NCBI RefSeq assembly: GCF_034119865.1 | Contig: NZ_CP139421.1 | Span: forward strand, 2,790,001-2,854,000 | DNA from: Algoriphagus sp. NG3 | GTDB lineage: Bacteria > Bacteroidota > Bacteroidia > Cytophagales > Cyclobacteriaceae | Reading direction: 5' to 3' | Length of the DNA stretch: 64,000 nt | Shown here: one piece after another, positions 17,584 to 27,298 of the stretch | Layout: every line of letters begins with the position of its first letter | Numbering within the stretch: position 1 is the stretch's first letter | Notes under the pieces: model-generated | Database searches by the model: none | What the model was told of the DNA's origin: nothing | Seen by the model: only the letters and a program-made list of their open reading frames with translations | Translations under genes and position numbers: made by a program

Positions 17584-18870
17584 ATGTCTGAATCAGCTAA
17601 GCTTTCTTTCAAAGGACAAGACTATGAATTCCCGGTAATCACCGGCACTGAAAACGAATCAGCGATAGATATCGCAAAACTTAGAGCCTCCTCAGGACTG
17701 ATCACCCTTGACCCGGGATACAAAAATACAGGTGCAACTAAAAGCGCCATTACATTTTTAGATGGTGAAGAGGGAATACTTCGCTATAGAGGATATAGGA
17801 TAGAAGACCTGGCAGAAAAGTCAAACTTCTTAGAGGTTTCCTATTTATTGATCTATGGTGAGCTACCTACCCAAGAACAATATGAAAACTTCTCCAAGGA
17901 GATCACCCACCACACATTAGTACATGAGGATATCAAAAAGATCCTGGAAGGCTTTCCTTCCAATGCCCATCCTATGGGTGTTCTTTCTTCACTAATCTGC
18001 GCATTGACCGCCTTCTATCCAGATTCCTTGAATCCAAACAGAAACAAAGAAGAGATCAACCTAAGCATAGTCCGTTTAATTGCTAAAATGCCGACTTTTG
18101 CAGCCTGGGCCTATAAAAATGAAATGGGGCATCCAGTGAATTACCCTGACAACTCACTGGACTATTGTTCAAACTTCCTGAAAATGATGTTTGCTCTTCC
18201 TGCTGAGAAATACGATGTAGATCCTGTAGTATCCTCAGCTCTGGACAAACTTCTCATCTTGCATGCAGACCACGAGCAAAATTGCTCCACCTCCACAGTG
18301 AGAATAGTAGGTTCGTCTCAGGCCAGCATATACGCATCTATTTCCGCAGGTATCAACGCACTTTGGGGGCCGCTTCACGGAGGAGCCAACCAATCTGTGA
18401 TTGAGATGCTGGAAGCTATCAAAGCAGATGGTGGAGATGCTAAGAAATACTTAGATAAAGCCAAAGACAAAAATGATCCATTTAGGCTGATGGGCTTTGG
18501 ACATAGGGTTTATAAAAATTTCGATCCTAGGGCAAAAATCATCAAAAAAGCAGCAGATGATGTTCTTGAGAAACTTGGGGTAAATGATCCAGTTTTGGAA
18601 ATTGCCAAAGAACTAGAGCATGCAGCACTTAATGATCAATATTTCATAGACCGCCAGCTATATCCAAATGTTGATTTCTACTCAGGGATTATCTACAGGG
18701 CACTTGGTATTCCTACCGACATGTTCACTGTGATGTTTGCACTCGGCAGACTACCAGGCTGGATAGCCCAGTGGAAAGAAATGCGTGAAAACGGTGAGCC
18801 TATCGGTCGTCCTAGACAGGTTTATACCGGCGCAAATGAGCGGGATTATGTGTCCATGAACAAACGATAA
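17584..18870 (+). CDS. gltA: Citrate synthase
   Basis: A 428-residue type II (hexameric, Gram-negative type) citrate synthase that condenses oxaloacetate and acetyl-CoA in the TCA cycle. Catalytic residues are visible: His265 in WGPLHGGANQ, His307 in MGFGHRVYKNFDPRA and Asp364 in PNVDFYSGI. The block LILHADHEQNCSTSTVR also fits. The N-terminal small beta domain typical of type II enzymes is present. The gene is monocistronic, with about 230 bases of non-coding sequence before it and a terminator after it. Confidence 0.97.
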   Translation: MSESAKLSFKGQDYEFPVITGTENESAIDIAKLRASSGLITLDPGYKNTGATKSAITFLDGEEGILRYRGYRIEDLAEKSNFLEVSYLLIYGELPTQEQYENFSKEITHHTLVHEDIKKILEGFPSNAHPMGVLSSLICALTAFYPDSLNPNRNKEEINLSIVRLIAKMPTFAAWAYKNEMGHPVNYPDNSLDYCSNFLKMMFALPAEKYDVDPVVSSALDKLLILHADHEQNCSTSTVRIVGSSQASIYASISAGINALWGPLHGGANQSVIEMLEAIKADGGDAKKYLDKAKDKNDPFRLMGFGHRVYKNFDPRAKIIKKAADDVLEKLGVNDPVLEIAKELEHAALNDQYFIDRQLYPNVDFYSGIIYRALGIPTDMFTVMFALGRLPGWIAQWKEMRENGEPIGRPRQVYTGANERDYVSMNKR

Positions 18871-18901
18871 GCGTAGAGGTAATTCCCCACTTTGCAATAT
18901 G

Positions 18902-18928
18902 AAGCCAGCAGAAACCTGCTGGCTTTTC
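18902..18928 (+). terminator. Terminator of gltA
   Basis: A perfect 10-bp stem (AAGCCAGCAG with CTGCTGGCTT), loop AAAC, then TTTTC-type sequence, 31 bases after the gltA stop. Confidence 0.88.
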
Positions 18929-19007
18929 TATTTATGGACGGAAATGAAGAATATTCGTGACGTGGTATTAAATTTGGTAAAAACCCCCTTGATCATCCAC
19001 ATACTTT

Positions 19008-19268
19008 ATGTTAACCAAAACACTTGAAGAGGCAGTTGCCCTGACTAAAAAATTTACCCAAAAGCCAAGCAATGAAGACTTGCTTAAGTTATATGGTCTT
19101 TACAAACAAGCCACAGAAGGAGACAATGAGACAGAAAGACCTGGTGGCTTTGATTTCAAGGCAGCTGCAAAATATAATTCCTGGCTTAATCAAAAAGGGC
19201 TTTCAAAAGAAGAGGCTGCTGATCAATATATCCAGTTAGTAGAGCAACTTGCCAAAACCCATTCCTAA
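19008..19268 (+). CDS. Acyl-CoA-binding protein
   Basis: An 86-residue protein matching the whole acyl-CoA-binding protein fold, a four-helix bundle that binds long-chain acyl-CoA in the cytoplasm. Signature residues are NEDLLKLYGLYKQATEGD in helix 2 and AAAKYNSWLNQKGLS in helix 3, including the Tyr and Lys that contact the CoA. ACBP is common in eukaryotes but patchy in bacteria, where it occurs in several Bacteroidota. The gene converges with the SBF-like transporter gene, their ends overlapping by 4 bases. Confidence 0.95.
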   Translation: MLTKTLEEAVALTKKFTQKPSNEDLLKLYGLYKQATEGDNETERPGGFDFKAAAKYNSWLNQKGLSKEEAADQYIQLVEQLAKTHS

Positions 19269-20269
19269 TGCAAAGGTGGTTGGTCAGCTTTTTTTGAGTA
19301 TCTGGTGGCTATATAACTCCCCACAATTAATTGCTGTATGTGATAGAGCATTACAGGTAAGAGCACCAATCCTAAAATTGCCGGATCCGGAAAAATCACC
19401 TTCCCGATGACCACACCTTGAACGAGTGATTTCTTGGAACCGCAGAACAAGGCAGTCACTTTATCCTCCCAGCTAAAGCCAAGTAGCTGGCAGAGCACTG
19501 CTATGACTATCCAAATCAGAAAAAATAGACCGAGCATCGTTCCCCCTACCTCAAGCAATACAATTGATTTGTAGGGTGCAAATACATTTTGGAAGAATGA
19601 TTGTGCAAAAGAAGTAAACACGATCATCATGATAACAGTCTGATCCACATATTTGAGCACAGATAGATGCTTACTGATCTTTGGAAACAGCCACTTATGG
19701 GCAATAATACCAAGTATTACCGGCAACAGAACTTTCAAAGAAAGCTCACCTAAGGTAGGCAGGAAATCCATCTGAATATCAGCGGCATCTGCTAGGATTC
19801 CCATCCATGCAGGCGTAATCACCACACCAAGGAGGCTGGATACACTCGCATTAAAAATAGCTCCTGGAATATTACCTCTTGCGATAGAAACCATAACTAC
19901 CGAAGCACTGACTGTAGAAGGAAGCACCGAGAGATAAGTAATGCCTAATTGAAAATCCTTGGCTATCCAGGGAAACAGGGGAATAATAGCCACTACCAGA
20001 AGGGGAAAAAACACGAATGTGCTTAGTTGGATCAATAAATGCAATTTCCAGTTTTTCAGCCCTGATTTCAGCTGCACAGGATTTAATTTCACTCCATAAA
20101 GAAAAAACACCAGGCCAATCCCAATATTGATAATAGGTTTCCACGGAAAAGGAGACTGGTTAGAACCCGCAAACGGAAAAAGCCATCCCAGAAAAATGGC
20201 AGCAAACAACCCCAATAAAAACCCGTTAATCCCAACCTTACTTAAAATTCCGGCTAATTTCCTGATCAT
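19265..20269 (-). CDS. SBF-like (bile acid:sodium symporter fold) membrane protein
   Basis: A 334-residue protein with about nine or ten hydrophobic helices spread along its length. It belongs to the SBF-like family (PF13593, YfeH type), shown by PIINIGIGLVFFLYGVKL near the start and the crossover region with YLSVLPSTVSASVVMVSIARGN and NASVSSLLGVVITPAWMG. The near-C-terminal FCGSKKSLVQGVVIGKVIF is also typical. Family members are sodium-coupled transporters of organic anions; the substrate is unknown. Its start overlaps the trmH stop by 4 bases, so the two are probably co-transcribed. Confidence 0.9.
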   Translation of the reverse strand: MIRKLAGILSKVGINGFLLGLFAAIFLGWLFPFAGSNQSPFPWKPIINIGIGLVFFLYGVKLNPVQLKSGLKNWKLHLLIQLSTFVFFPLLVVAIIPLFPWIAKDFQLGITYLSVLPSTVSASVVMVSIARGNIPGAIFNASVSSLLGVVITPAWMGILADAADIQMDFLPTLGELSLKVLLPVILGIIAHKWLFPKISKHLSVLKYVDQTVIMMIVFTSFAQSFFQNVFAPYKSIVLLEVGGTMLGLFFLIWIVIAVLCQLLGFSWEDKVTALFCGSKKSLVQGVVIGKVIFPDPAILGLVLLPVMLYHIQQLIVGSYIATRYSKKADQPPLH

Positions 20270-21015
20270 TGGACTTCCAAACGCTTAAAATTATCACAGA
20301 GTATGGCTGTAGCTATAGCCACGTTCAATGACTCAGCCTGTCCAAATCCAGGGATTGTCACCCGGTCTGTCACTAATTTGCCTATATCATTAGATATTCC
20401 ATTGGATTCATTTCCCATAAGGATCACACCACTGGAAACCTGATTGAGTTCATGAACATTTTCCCCATCTAGAAATGCCCCATATATAGGCACATTCCAC
20501 TTTTGAAAAACCTCTTTAAGGTCTGCATAAAAGAAATTAACCCGGGTAAATGAACCCATAGTAGATTGGATTACCTTAGGATTATAGAAATCAGCTGTAT
20601 GCTCAGATAAAACAAGATTTTTTATTCCATACCAGTCTGCTATTCTGATAATTGTACCTAGATTTCCTGGATCCCTTACTTCATCCAATCCTAGTACAAA
20701 TTGATCTTCCGGAAAATCAAAAGCATCATTAACTTTCATATGAACTACAGCCAAGGCACTATCATTGCTCTGATATTGACCCAGGCTTTCCAGTTGTTTC
20801 TGGGTAGCTTCTATCACATGAACAGAGGAATTATTAATGAGTCTATTATTCCTTTGGATAAAAGACTCCGTCGCAACCAGCAGCTCCAATCTGAAATCAG
20901 AATCCAGGACTTCAACTACGCTCTTTTCTCCTTCCACAAAGAACATTTGTTCCTGAATTCGGAATTTCTTTTGATGTAAGGATTTAATAAACTTAACTGT
21001 ATTTTTGCTAAGCAT
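20266..21015 (-). CDS. TrmH/SpoU family RNA methyltransferase
   Basis: A 249-residue protein starting at MLSKNTVKFIKSLHQKKFR. In-frame upstream starts (21033 or 21102) would run into the neighbouring gene on the other strand. An N-terminal RNA-binding substrate domain (about 1-95) is followed by a SPOUT methyltransferase domain. That domain has motif 1 LDEVRDPGNLGTIIRIADW, motif 2 VILMGNESNGIS and motif 3 VTIPGFGQAESLNVAIATAI, which form the trefoil knot and SAM site. It should 2'-O-methylate rRNA or tRNA; the position cannot be predicted. Only about 19 bases separate its start from the divergent Omp85 gene. Confidence 0.93.
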   Translation of the reverse strand: MLSKNTVKFIKSLHQKKFRIQEQMFFVEGEKSVVEVLDSDFRLELLVATESFIQRNNRLINNSSVHVIEATQKQLESLGQYQSNDSALAVVHMKVNDAFDFPEDQFVLGLDEVRDPGNLGTIIRIADWYGIKNLVLSEHTADFYNPKVIQSTMGSFTRVNFFYADLKEVFQKWNVPIYGAFLDGENVHELNQVSSGVILMGNESNGISNDIGKLVTDRVTIPGFGQAESLNVAIATAILCDNFKRLEVQ

Positions 21016-21034
21016 TCGGATCGTCTCTGCCATT

Positions 21035-23458
21035 TTGAAATTCACCAAATATATACTTTTTATCTGTCTCCTCTGGGTCATGTTTGCTTGTTCCTTAAGC
21101 AAAAACGTGCCGGAAGGCCGCTATGTCCTTGAGGTTAATCGACTTGTAGGAATAGAAAAGTCTAACAAATCGGAAATTGAAGGATTGTTTTTTCAGGAAC
21201 CAAATACCCGGATTCCTTTGACGAATTCTTCATTGGGAGTTTCTATCTATAGAACAGGGCAGGCTTTTTATGACAGCGCCAAAGTGACAGCTAGACTAGA
21301 TGAGAAAACTGCAGAACTGTTAGAAGTAAATGCAAGACTAGAGCAGACTGATGATCGGCAAAAACTTCTTAAAAGGCGTGATAAAATCCAGACAAAAATC
21401 CAAGATCTGAAGAAACTCCAGGAATACGGCAACTTTTTGATGCGGACAGGAAATCCAGTAACGATTCTGGATAGTACTTTGACCGAAAAAACCGTCACAG
21501 AAATTGACAACTACCTGTACAACAAGGGATTTCTGGATGCTGAAGTAGCTTACACCGTAGAAACCAAAAAGAAAAAGGCTAAAATCTCTTACATAATCAA
21601 TGAAAAAGAGCCTTACCTCATAGATTCTATTTATACTAACTCTGTGAATGAAGGACTGTTGTCATTGATCGGCATTACCAAGGAAAAATCTTTTATAAAG
21701 AAGGGGGACCGCTACGACCAAACCAATTTTACCAGAGAGAGGAACAGACTGGAAGAGCTATTCAAGAACAATGGTTACTACATGTTTACCAAGAGCTTCA
21801 TTGACTATAATTTGTATTATGATACGGTGGCGCGTCAGATCAATGTAGAACAACGAATCCTTAAACCATCATTTTCTGAAAAACATGAAGTCTATAGAAT
21901 AGACTCTATTGCATTTAAGGTGAGCCCTCCAAGTGATCAGTTTATTGATGAAAAGGTTGACAAAAATTTCCGGAACATAGATTTCACGTTTTACAGAGAT
22001 AGATTCTCAGCTAAACTACTGGGATCAAGGATCTTGTTTGACGAAGGGCAAAAATACAGCAGAATAGATATAGTAGAAACGCAAAAGCAACTTAGTAACC
22101 TGGATCTTTTCAGATATATAAATATCTCCTTTGACACCTTAGGCAACTTACTGACAGCAAAAATACTTACTCAACCCAACCAGAAGTACCAGCTCACCAA
22201 TCAACTTGGCCTGAGTATTACTGAGCAGTTGCCAGGCCCGTTTTTCAGCATGGTTTTGAGAAACAGAAATTTCTTCAGGGCGGGGGAAATACTGGAATTC
22301 AATACACGTGTAGGATTTGAAGGAGTGGCCTCAGCCACTGATCAGGGAGTTTACCAAAGCAAGGAATTTGGAATTTCAGGCTCAGTGATTTTCCCTAGAT
22401 TCCTCATACCGCTTTATGGGAGAAGCCTGGAGAAATTTGGGAGATATAACCCAAACACCCGTACACAGATAGGCTATAATTATACCAACCGCCCGGAATA
22501 TACCCGATCAGGGCTAAACGGACTCCTGGCATATACCTGGGTCACCCGGGGCAATAGACAGCAATTCACGATTAATGCCGCAGATGTCAATTACATACGC
22601 ACACCACAGATATCAAGGGATTTTGCACAGGTTCTTTTAGATCTGGAAAGCCAAGGGAATAATCTAATCTGGTCTTTTCTTCCCTCCTTAATCAGCAGCT
22701 TTTCCGCACAATCCATAATAAATTTTAACAATTACGGCAACTACACTTCCTCAAACAAAGCTTCCCTACTTAAGCTTTTTGTAGAAAGTGGCGGCACCAC
22801 ACTGAATTTTGTAAACACCACAAGCAACAGTGAAACAACTGATTTTGCCAGATTTCAATGGCTTAAACTCCAAGCCGATTTTAGAAGATATTATCCTCTC
22901 AACCAAAAATCCACGGTCGCCTATAGGGCAAACTTTGGAATTGCCAATCCTTACGGTGTGAGTAACGGCATCCTGCCCTACGAAAAATACTTCTTTGCAG
23001 GTGGCGGGACAAGTATCAGAGCATGGCAAGCAAGACGACTGGGTCCCGGAAGCTATACCCCGCCCATAGGTGAGCGTGGCCGTTATGACTATGCATTTGA
23101 ACAACCGGCAGAAATGATTATTGAAACCATGCTGGAATATCGAAGAAATCTAGTCGGATATTTCGACATGGCAGTTTTTGTAGATGCCGGTAACGCTTGG
23201 GTCATCGGAGCAGATAATTCTCGCCCGGGAGCGGATTTCAGATATGACAGATTTTATAAAGAGATTGCGGTCGGAACAGGAGTCGGTTTGAGGATGGATT
23301 TTAATTTCCTGGTAATTCGGCTTGATTTAGCGACCAAAGCGGTGGATCCGTCCATGCCGGAAGGCGAGCGCTGGGTGCTTGACAACGTATCATTCAGCAA
23401 TCTTTTTGGACTAAAAGGGCAAACAGTTCTTAACTTTGGTATAGGTTATCCATTCTAA
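21035..23458 (+). CDS. Omp85 family outer membrane lipoprotein (TamA/BamA-like)
   Basis: About 807 residues. No ATG exists upstream of the lipobox; the TTG at 21035 gives MKFTKYILFICLLWVMFAC with Cys19 as lipidation site. Another in-frame TTG is at 21005. After a coiled segment (about 80-120, rich in Glu, Lys and Arg), POTRA-like repeats occupy about 130-360. A 16-strand Omp85 barrel follows from about 390 and carries the loop-6 signature FAGGGTSIRAW. Several family members in Bacteroidota are lipoproteins of this type and probably insert or translocate outer-membrane components. The C-terminus FGIGYPF ends with an aromatic residue as expected. hemF follows after 17 bases. Confidence 0.9.
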   Translation: MKFTKYILFICLLWVMFACSLSKNVPEGRYVLEVNRLVGIEKSNKSEIEGLFFQEPNTRIPLTNSSLGVSIYRTGQAFYDSAKVTARLDEKTAELLEVNARLEQTDDRQKLLKRRDKIQTKIQDLKKLQEYGNFLMRTGNPVTILDSTLTEKTVTEIDNYLYNKGFLDAEVAYTVETKKKKAKISYIINEKEPYLIDSIYTNSVNEGLLSLIGITKEKSFIKKGDRYDQTNFTRERNRLEELFKNNGYYMFTKSFIDYNLYYDTVARQINVEQRILKPSFSEKHEVYRIDSIAFKVSPPSDQFIDEKVDKNFRNIDFTFYRDRFSAKLLGSRILFDEGQKYSRIDIVETQKQLSNLDLFRYINISFDTLGNLLTAKILTQPNQKYQLTNQLGLSITEQLPGPFFSMVLRNRNFFRAGEILEFNTRVGFEGVASATDQGVYQSKEFGISGSVIFPRFLIPLYGRSLEKFGRYNPNTRTQIGYNYTNRPEYTRSGLNGLLAYTWVTRGNRQQFTINAADVNYIRTPQISRDFAQVLLDLESQGNNLIWSFLPSLISSFSAQSIINFNNYGNYTSSNKASLLKLFVESGGTTLNFVNTTSNSETTDFARFQWLKLQADFRRYYPLNQKSTVAYRANFGIANPYGVSNGILPYEKYFFAGGGTSIRAWQARRLGPGSYTPPIGERGRYDYAFEQPAEMIIETMLEYRRNLVGYFDMAVFVDAGNAWVIGADNSRPGADFRYDRFYKEIAVGTGVGLRMDFNFLVIRLDLATKAVDPSMPEGERWVLDNVSFSNLFGLKGQTVLNFGIGYPF

Positions 23459-23475
23459 CCTCAAAAAAAACATCT

Positions 23476-24387
23476 ATGTCACGAAAGAGTAAAGAAGAAA
23501 TAGCGGAAATCTACAAACAAATGCAGGATCATATCTGCAAAGAACTGGAACTGGCAGATGGTTCTGGACGATTTAAGGAGGATCTTTGGGAAAGACCTGC
23601 AGGAGGTGGTGGAAGAACCCGGATTTTCGAAAATGGGGAAATTCTTGCCAAAGGTGGTGTTGCATTTTCAGCAGTTCATGGCCCTACTCCAGAGAAGATC
23701 CTGAAAAAACTGAATCTCGAAGCGGCTGATTTTTTTGCAACGGGTGTTTCAATAGTCCTTCATCCTAAAAATCCGATGGCCCCTATCATCCATATGAATA
23801 TCAGGTACTTTGAAATGGACAATGGCACCCATTGGTTTGGAGGAGGAATAGACCTCACTCCCCACTATATTGTGCCTGAGGATGCCCGATTCTTTCATCA
23901 GGAGGTGAAAAACGTTTGTGACCAATACAATGCAGATTACTATCCGAAGTTTAAAAATTGGGCGGATGATTACTTTTATTTAAAGCACAGGGATGAAACC
24001 CGTGGTGTAGGTGGTATTTTCTACGATCGTTTACAGGCTGGATCAGACGAGGAATTTGAGAGTATTCTACAATTCAGCCTTTCCCTTGGTAGGTTGTTTC
24101 CCTCAGTCTATGGCTTCTTGATGCAGAAAAACCATCCTCTACCCTATGGGAAAAGGGAGCTCGCCTGGCAAGGGCTACGGAGGGGAAGGTATGTGGAATT
24201 CAATTTGGTATGGGATGCAGGCACTAAATTCGGTCTGGATACGAACGGCCGCACTGAAAGTATCCTAATGAGCATGCCTCCTGAGGCAAACTGGGAATAC
24301 ATGCATCGGGAAATTCCCGGCTCGGAGGAGGAGTTCACGCTTAAGCATTTGAAAAAGGGTATAGACTGGCTTTCTTATAATCCATGA
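23476..24387 (+). CDS. hemF: Oxygen-dependent coproporphyrinogen III oxidase
   Basis: A 303-residue enzyme of the aerobic heme pathway that converts coproporphyrinogen III to protoporphyrinogen IX. Family signatures are WERPAGGGGRTRIFENG, GVAFSAVHG, WFGGGIDLTPHYIVPED, the DETRGVGGIFYD block and the C-terminal GLRRGRYVEFNLVWDAGTKFGL with TESILMSMPPEANWEY. Use of HemF indicates growth with oxygen. The stop overlaps the PAP2 gene start as ATGA. Confidence 0.97.
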   Translation: MSRKSKEEIAEIYKQMQDHICKELELADGSGRFKEDLWERPAGGGGRTRIFENGEILAKGGVAFSAVHGPTPEKILKKLNLEAADFFATGVSIVLHPKNPMAPIIHMNIRYFEMDNGTHWFGGGIDLTPHYIVPEDARFFHQEVKNVCDQYNADYYPKFKNWADDYFYLKHRDETRGVGGIFYDRLQAGSDEEFESILQFSLSLGRLFPSVYGFLMQKNHPLPYGKRELAWQGLRRGRYVEFNLVWDAGTKFGLDTNGRTESILMSMPPEANWEYMHREIPGSEEEFTLKHLKKGIDWLSYNP

Positions 24388-24959
24388 TAGAAAAATTAAA
24401 AACCTGGGATGAAGAATTGTTCCTAAGGTTAAATGCCCACCACTACGACTGGATGGATCCGTTTATGTTTCAGATATCAGAAACAATTACATGGTTTCCC
24501 CTGTATGCGATAATCATCTATTTTATCTATAAAACCGATCCAAAGAACAGCTGGTGGGTATTTGGTGGAATAGCACTGACCATATTGATTGCAGACCAGG
24601 TGACTTCAGGACTGATGAAGCCATACTTTGAACGACTCAGACCCTGTCATGACGAACGCTGGACAGATCTTGTATACAATTTCAAAAGATGTGGGGGGCT
24701 GTTTGGTTTTGCTTCTTCCCATGCGGCCAACACATTTGGGTTTGCCGTGTTTCTAAACCTTAAGATGAGAGGCAAACTACGGTTTCTTCCTTGGTTGTTC
24801 TTATGGGCCGCTGTTGTATCCTACTCCAGAATTTACCTTGGAGTACATTATCCATTTGATATTTTGGTAGGTGCCTTAGTAGGTGCTTTGGGAGGTTTAT
24901 TGTCTTGGCTGATTATAGTTTTCCTAAAAAGAGAAATTCTTAAGATATTGTTGAAATAA
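24384..24959 (+). CDS. PAP2 family membrane phosphatase
   Basis: A 191-residue protein with about five transmembrane helices and the three phosphatase motifs of the PAP2 superfamily: KPYFERLRP, ASSHAANT (the usual PSGH-type motif, with Ala in place of Pro) and SRIYLGVHYPFDI, with catalytic His residues in the last two. Such enzymes remove phosphate from undecaprenyl pyrophosphate or from phospholipids at the periplasmic face. The start overlaps the hemF stop, so they are co-transcribed. A role as an undecaprenyl pyrophosphatase is plausible but not shown. Confidence 0.92.
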   Translation: MIEKLKTWDEELFLRLNAHHYDWMDPFMFQISETITWFPLYAIIIYFIYKTDPKNSWWVFGGIALTILIADQVTSGLMKPYFERLRPCHDERWTDLVYNFKRCGGLFGFASSHAANTFGFAVFLNLKMRGKLRFLPWLFLWAAVVSYSRIYLGVHYPFDILVGALVGALGGLLSWLIIVFLKREILKILLK

Positions 24960-24978
24960 AACCATTCTACCACTAAAT

Positions 24979-25737
24979 GTGAAAGAATACCTTTTTTTAA
25001 CCCTACTTTTCTTCTATACAGTTTGTGCATCTACAGATGCATTAGCTCAAAATGATTCTACAGAACTCGGTCCCCTACAAGAAGTATGGCCTGAATTGAA
25101 TATATATTATCACATCAACGACAACTTTAGGCTTTACGGGATAATATCAGGAACTAAAATGGATGAGTCCAGCTACAACGAAGGAGCATTTTCCATTTTT
25201 GTAGATTATTTTGGTCTGAGAGCTCCAATATCCAAACTTAACTTCGTGGGTAGAGAGGAGCGTTTCAGGTTTCGGCTACGCGCAGGGTATTTATACTCCA
25301 CCACTCCACCGACCGAAGAAGACCGGATCCGCTCACATACGATCAGGATCCAGACTGCCAACACTTTTTCAATCAGCCAAAAACTCCGGGCTTATTACAA
25401 AGGTAAGCTGGATCTTGGAGTGTCTAACAATGAATTCAATGCCAGGTATGTGCCCCGGATAATACTAGAAAGGGATTTTCGGACAGAGTACCTCACCTTT
25501 TCAGCATATGCCTATGCAGAAAGATTTCTGGATTTTCAAGGCCGCAACTTAAACCGTACCAGGGTTGCTCTCGGGGCAAATTTAAAGGTGAGCAGAACGA
25601 TTGATTTCGAAACCTATTACCTGCACCAATTCACCAATGGCATAAATGTTCCCACTGTAAAGGCCGTTGGGACTAGGCTGAAATTTTACTTTTCCCGGAA
25701 GGAGAAAAATAATACAAACACTAAATCTTTTGACTGA
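24979..25737 (+). CDS. DUF2490 family outer membrane protein
   Basis: A 252-residue protein that starts with GTG (an overlapping ATG is directly followed by a stop). A signal peptide ends at ALAQN (about residue 25). The mature part starts LGPLQEVWPELNIYYHINDNF and has alternating beta-strand patterns such as YLTFSAYAYAERFLD and RTIDFETYYLHQF, matching DUF2490, predicted outer-membrane barrels of unknown function. It follows the PAP2 gene by 19 bases and may belong to the hemF unit. Confidence 0.82.
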   Translation: MKEYLFLTLLFFYTVCASTDALAQNDSTELGPLQEVWPELNIYYHINDNFRLYGIISGTKMDESSYNEGAFSIFVDYFGLRAPISKLNFVGREERFRFRLRAGYLYSTTPPTEEDRIRSHTIRIQTANTFSISQKLRAYYKGKLDLGVSNNEFNARYVPRIILERDFRTEYLTFSAYAYAERFLDFQGRNLNRTRVALGANLKVSRTIDFETYYLHQFTNGINVPTVKAVGTRLKFYFSRKEKNNTNTKSFD

Positions 25738-25794
25738 TAAGCTATTAATTTAGATCTAGTTCTAATTATTAAGCATTGCTATATTGTTTTTGGT

Positions 25795-27276
25795 ATGAGA
25801 CCTTTAAGATTACGGGACGCCTTTTGTAAAAGAAATCCATCCTTCCTATATAGATGTGGTTTGTGCTTAGTCATTTGTTTTAGCCTACTACCGACCTATG
25901 CGCAGGACACCCATCACTGGAACAATCAGTTTGGAAACCGGGCTGCTTTGCTAGGAGGTGCTGTTTTGACAGACACGATTGATAATGCTGGTGTCTTTTA
26001 CAACCCCGGCAACTTGGGTTTTCTCGATACCGCTTCCATCTCCATCAATTCCAATTTCTACGGATTGGATAATATTAATATTCAAAACGCTTTAGGCAGA
26101 GAAGCTGATTATAGAGGCCTGCAATTCAATACTGTACCCCTTCTGATCAGTGGATCCGTATCCCTAAGTCCCAAATGGAAACTGAGCTACGGCTTACTCA
26201 CTCCGGTTAGTTTTAAATTCAACGGAAATGCACGACTGGTGGAAATAGATGATTGGATCCAGGGAGATATCAGCCCCGGAGATGAAGAGCTTGTAGCTGA
26301 ATCTTCATTAAACACCAGACTTCAGGAAACAACTTTGGTGTTAGGAATGGGAAGAAAAATAAATTCTCATTGGGGTCTGGGACTGAGTTTGATCAACACC
26401 CTGCGCACTACAGATTTTACGACAGGTTTTTCTGCCAAGACATTATCCAACGGGGAGGATTATTTCATGGTAAGCCGTACACAAAGTACCTATGTTAACT
26501 ATTTTAGTGTCCGTTCAGCCTTAAAAGCGGGTGTTAATTATCAAAATAAATTATATGGGCTAGGTTTTACTATCACTTCTCCAGGTGTAAATCTTATGGG
26601 GAATGGAACCGTTTCTAAAGACATTACTATTAACAATCTATATATTGACAGGCTTAATAGAAGGGGGACTGCTTTTGCTTCAGACAGGCAAGAAAAACTA
26701 AAGGCTAGATTTAAAGCTCCCCTGGAAATTTCCGCCGGAGGTCATGTGCAATTAGGCAAAGGTGTCGTTCACCTAAATATTACCCACTTTGGAGGGATCG
26801 ATACTTACCAAGTAATTAAAGCAGATCCAGGCACTTTCATCAGACCTGGCGGAGATGAGGCGGGTCTTGGAAGTGACAAGTTCCTAAATGTAGAAACAGC
26901 TATGAAAGCTGTCACTAATTTTGGATTGGGGTATGAGATGCCACTCAAAGCAAATGTCAAGTTATTGGGCAGCTTTAGGACGGATTTCTCTTATTTTGAC
27001 GAGAACACTTACCTAAGCCAGCAAATCGTCACCGAACTGACCCAATGGGACATATATCATTTCACAGCGGGTACTATTATCAATAAAAGCAGAAGCAGTC
27101 TAACATTGGGTCTGGTATTGAGTTATGGAAGTACGGATGAGTATCTTCAGAAAGGAAACTTTTCCAATGCCACTATTGATGAACCATTAGAAGGAGCATT
27201 GACCATTACTAAGGCTAAATACACAAATTTCGGCCTTTTGATAGGTTACTCGTTTAATTTCAAAAAACTCAACTAA
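25795..27276 (+). CDS. FadL/OmpP1-like outer membrane barrel protein
   Basis: A 493-residue protein. The signal peptide has an unusually long, basic n-region of about 20 residues before the hydrophobic core, and cleavage probably falls after PTYAQ. The mature protein begins with GNRAALLGGAVLTDTIDNAGVFYNPGNLGFLD, which resembles the hatch region of FadL-type transporters, where an NPA-like motif is usual (here NPG). Many amphipathic strands follow and the C-terminus is GYSFNFKKLN. FadL-family proteins pass hydrophobic compounds through the outer membrane. The assignment is by layout and N-terminal motif, so only moderate. Confidence 0.7.
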   Translation: MRPLRLRDAFCKRNPSFLYRCGLCLVICFSLLPTYAQDTHHWNNQFGNRAALLGGAVLTDTIDNAGVFYNPGNLGFLDTASISINSNFYGLDNINIQNALGREADYRGLQFNTVPLLISGSVSLSPKWKLSYGLLTPVSFKFNGNARLVEIDDWIQGDISPGDEELVAESSLNTRLQETTLVLGMGRKINSHWGLGLSLINTLRTTDFTTGFSAKTLSNGEDYFMVSRTQSTYVNYFSVRSALKAGVNYQNKLYGLGFTITSPGVNLMGNGTVSKDITINNLYIDRLNRRGTAFASDRQEKLKARFKAPLEISAGGHVQLGKGVVHLNITHFGGIDTYQVIKADPGTFIRPGGDEAGLGSDKFLNVETAMKAVTNFGLGYEMPLKANVKLLGSFRTDFSYFDENTYLSQQIVTELTQWDIYHFTAGTIINKSRSSLTLGLVLSYGSTDEYLQKGNFSNATIDEPLEGALTITKAKYTNFGLLIGYSFNFKKLN

Positions 27277-27298
27277 ATAGGATTGGGTAATCCAATTT

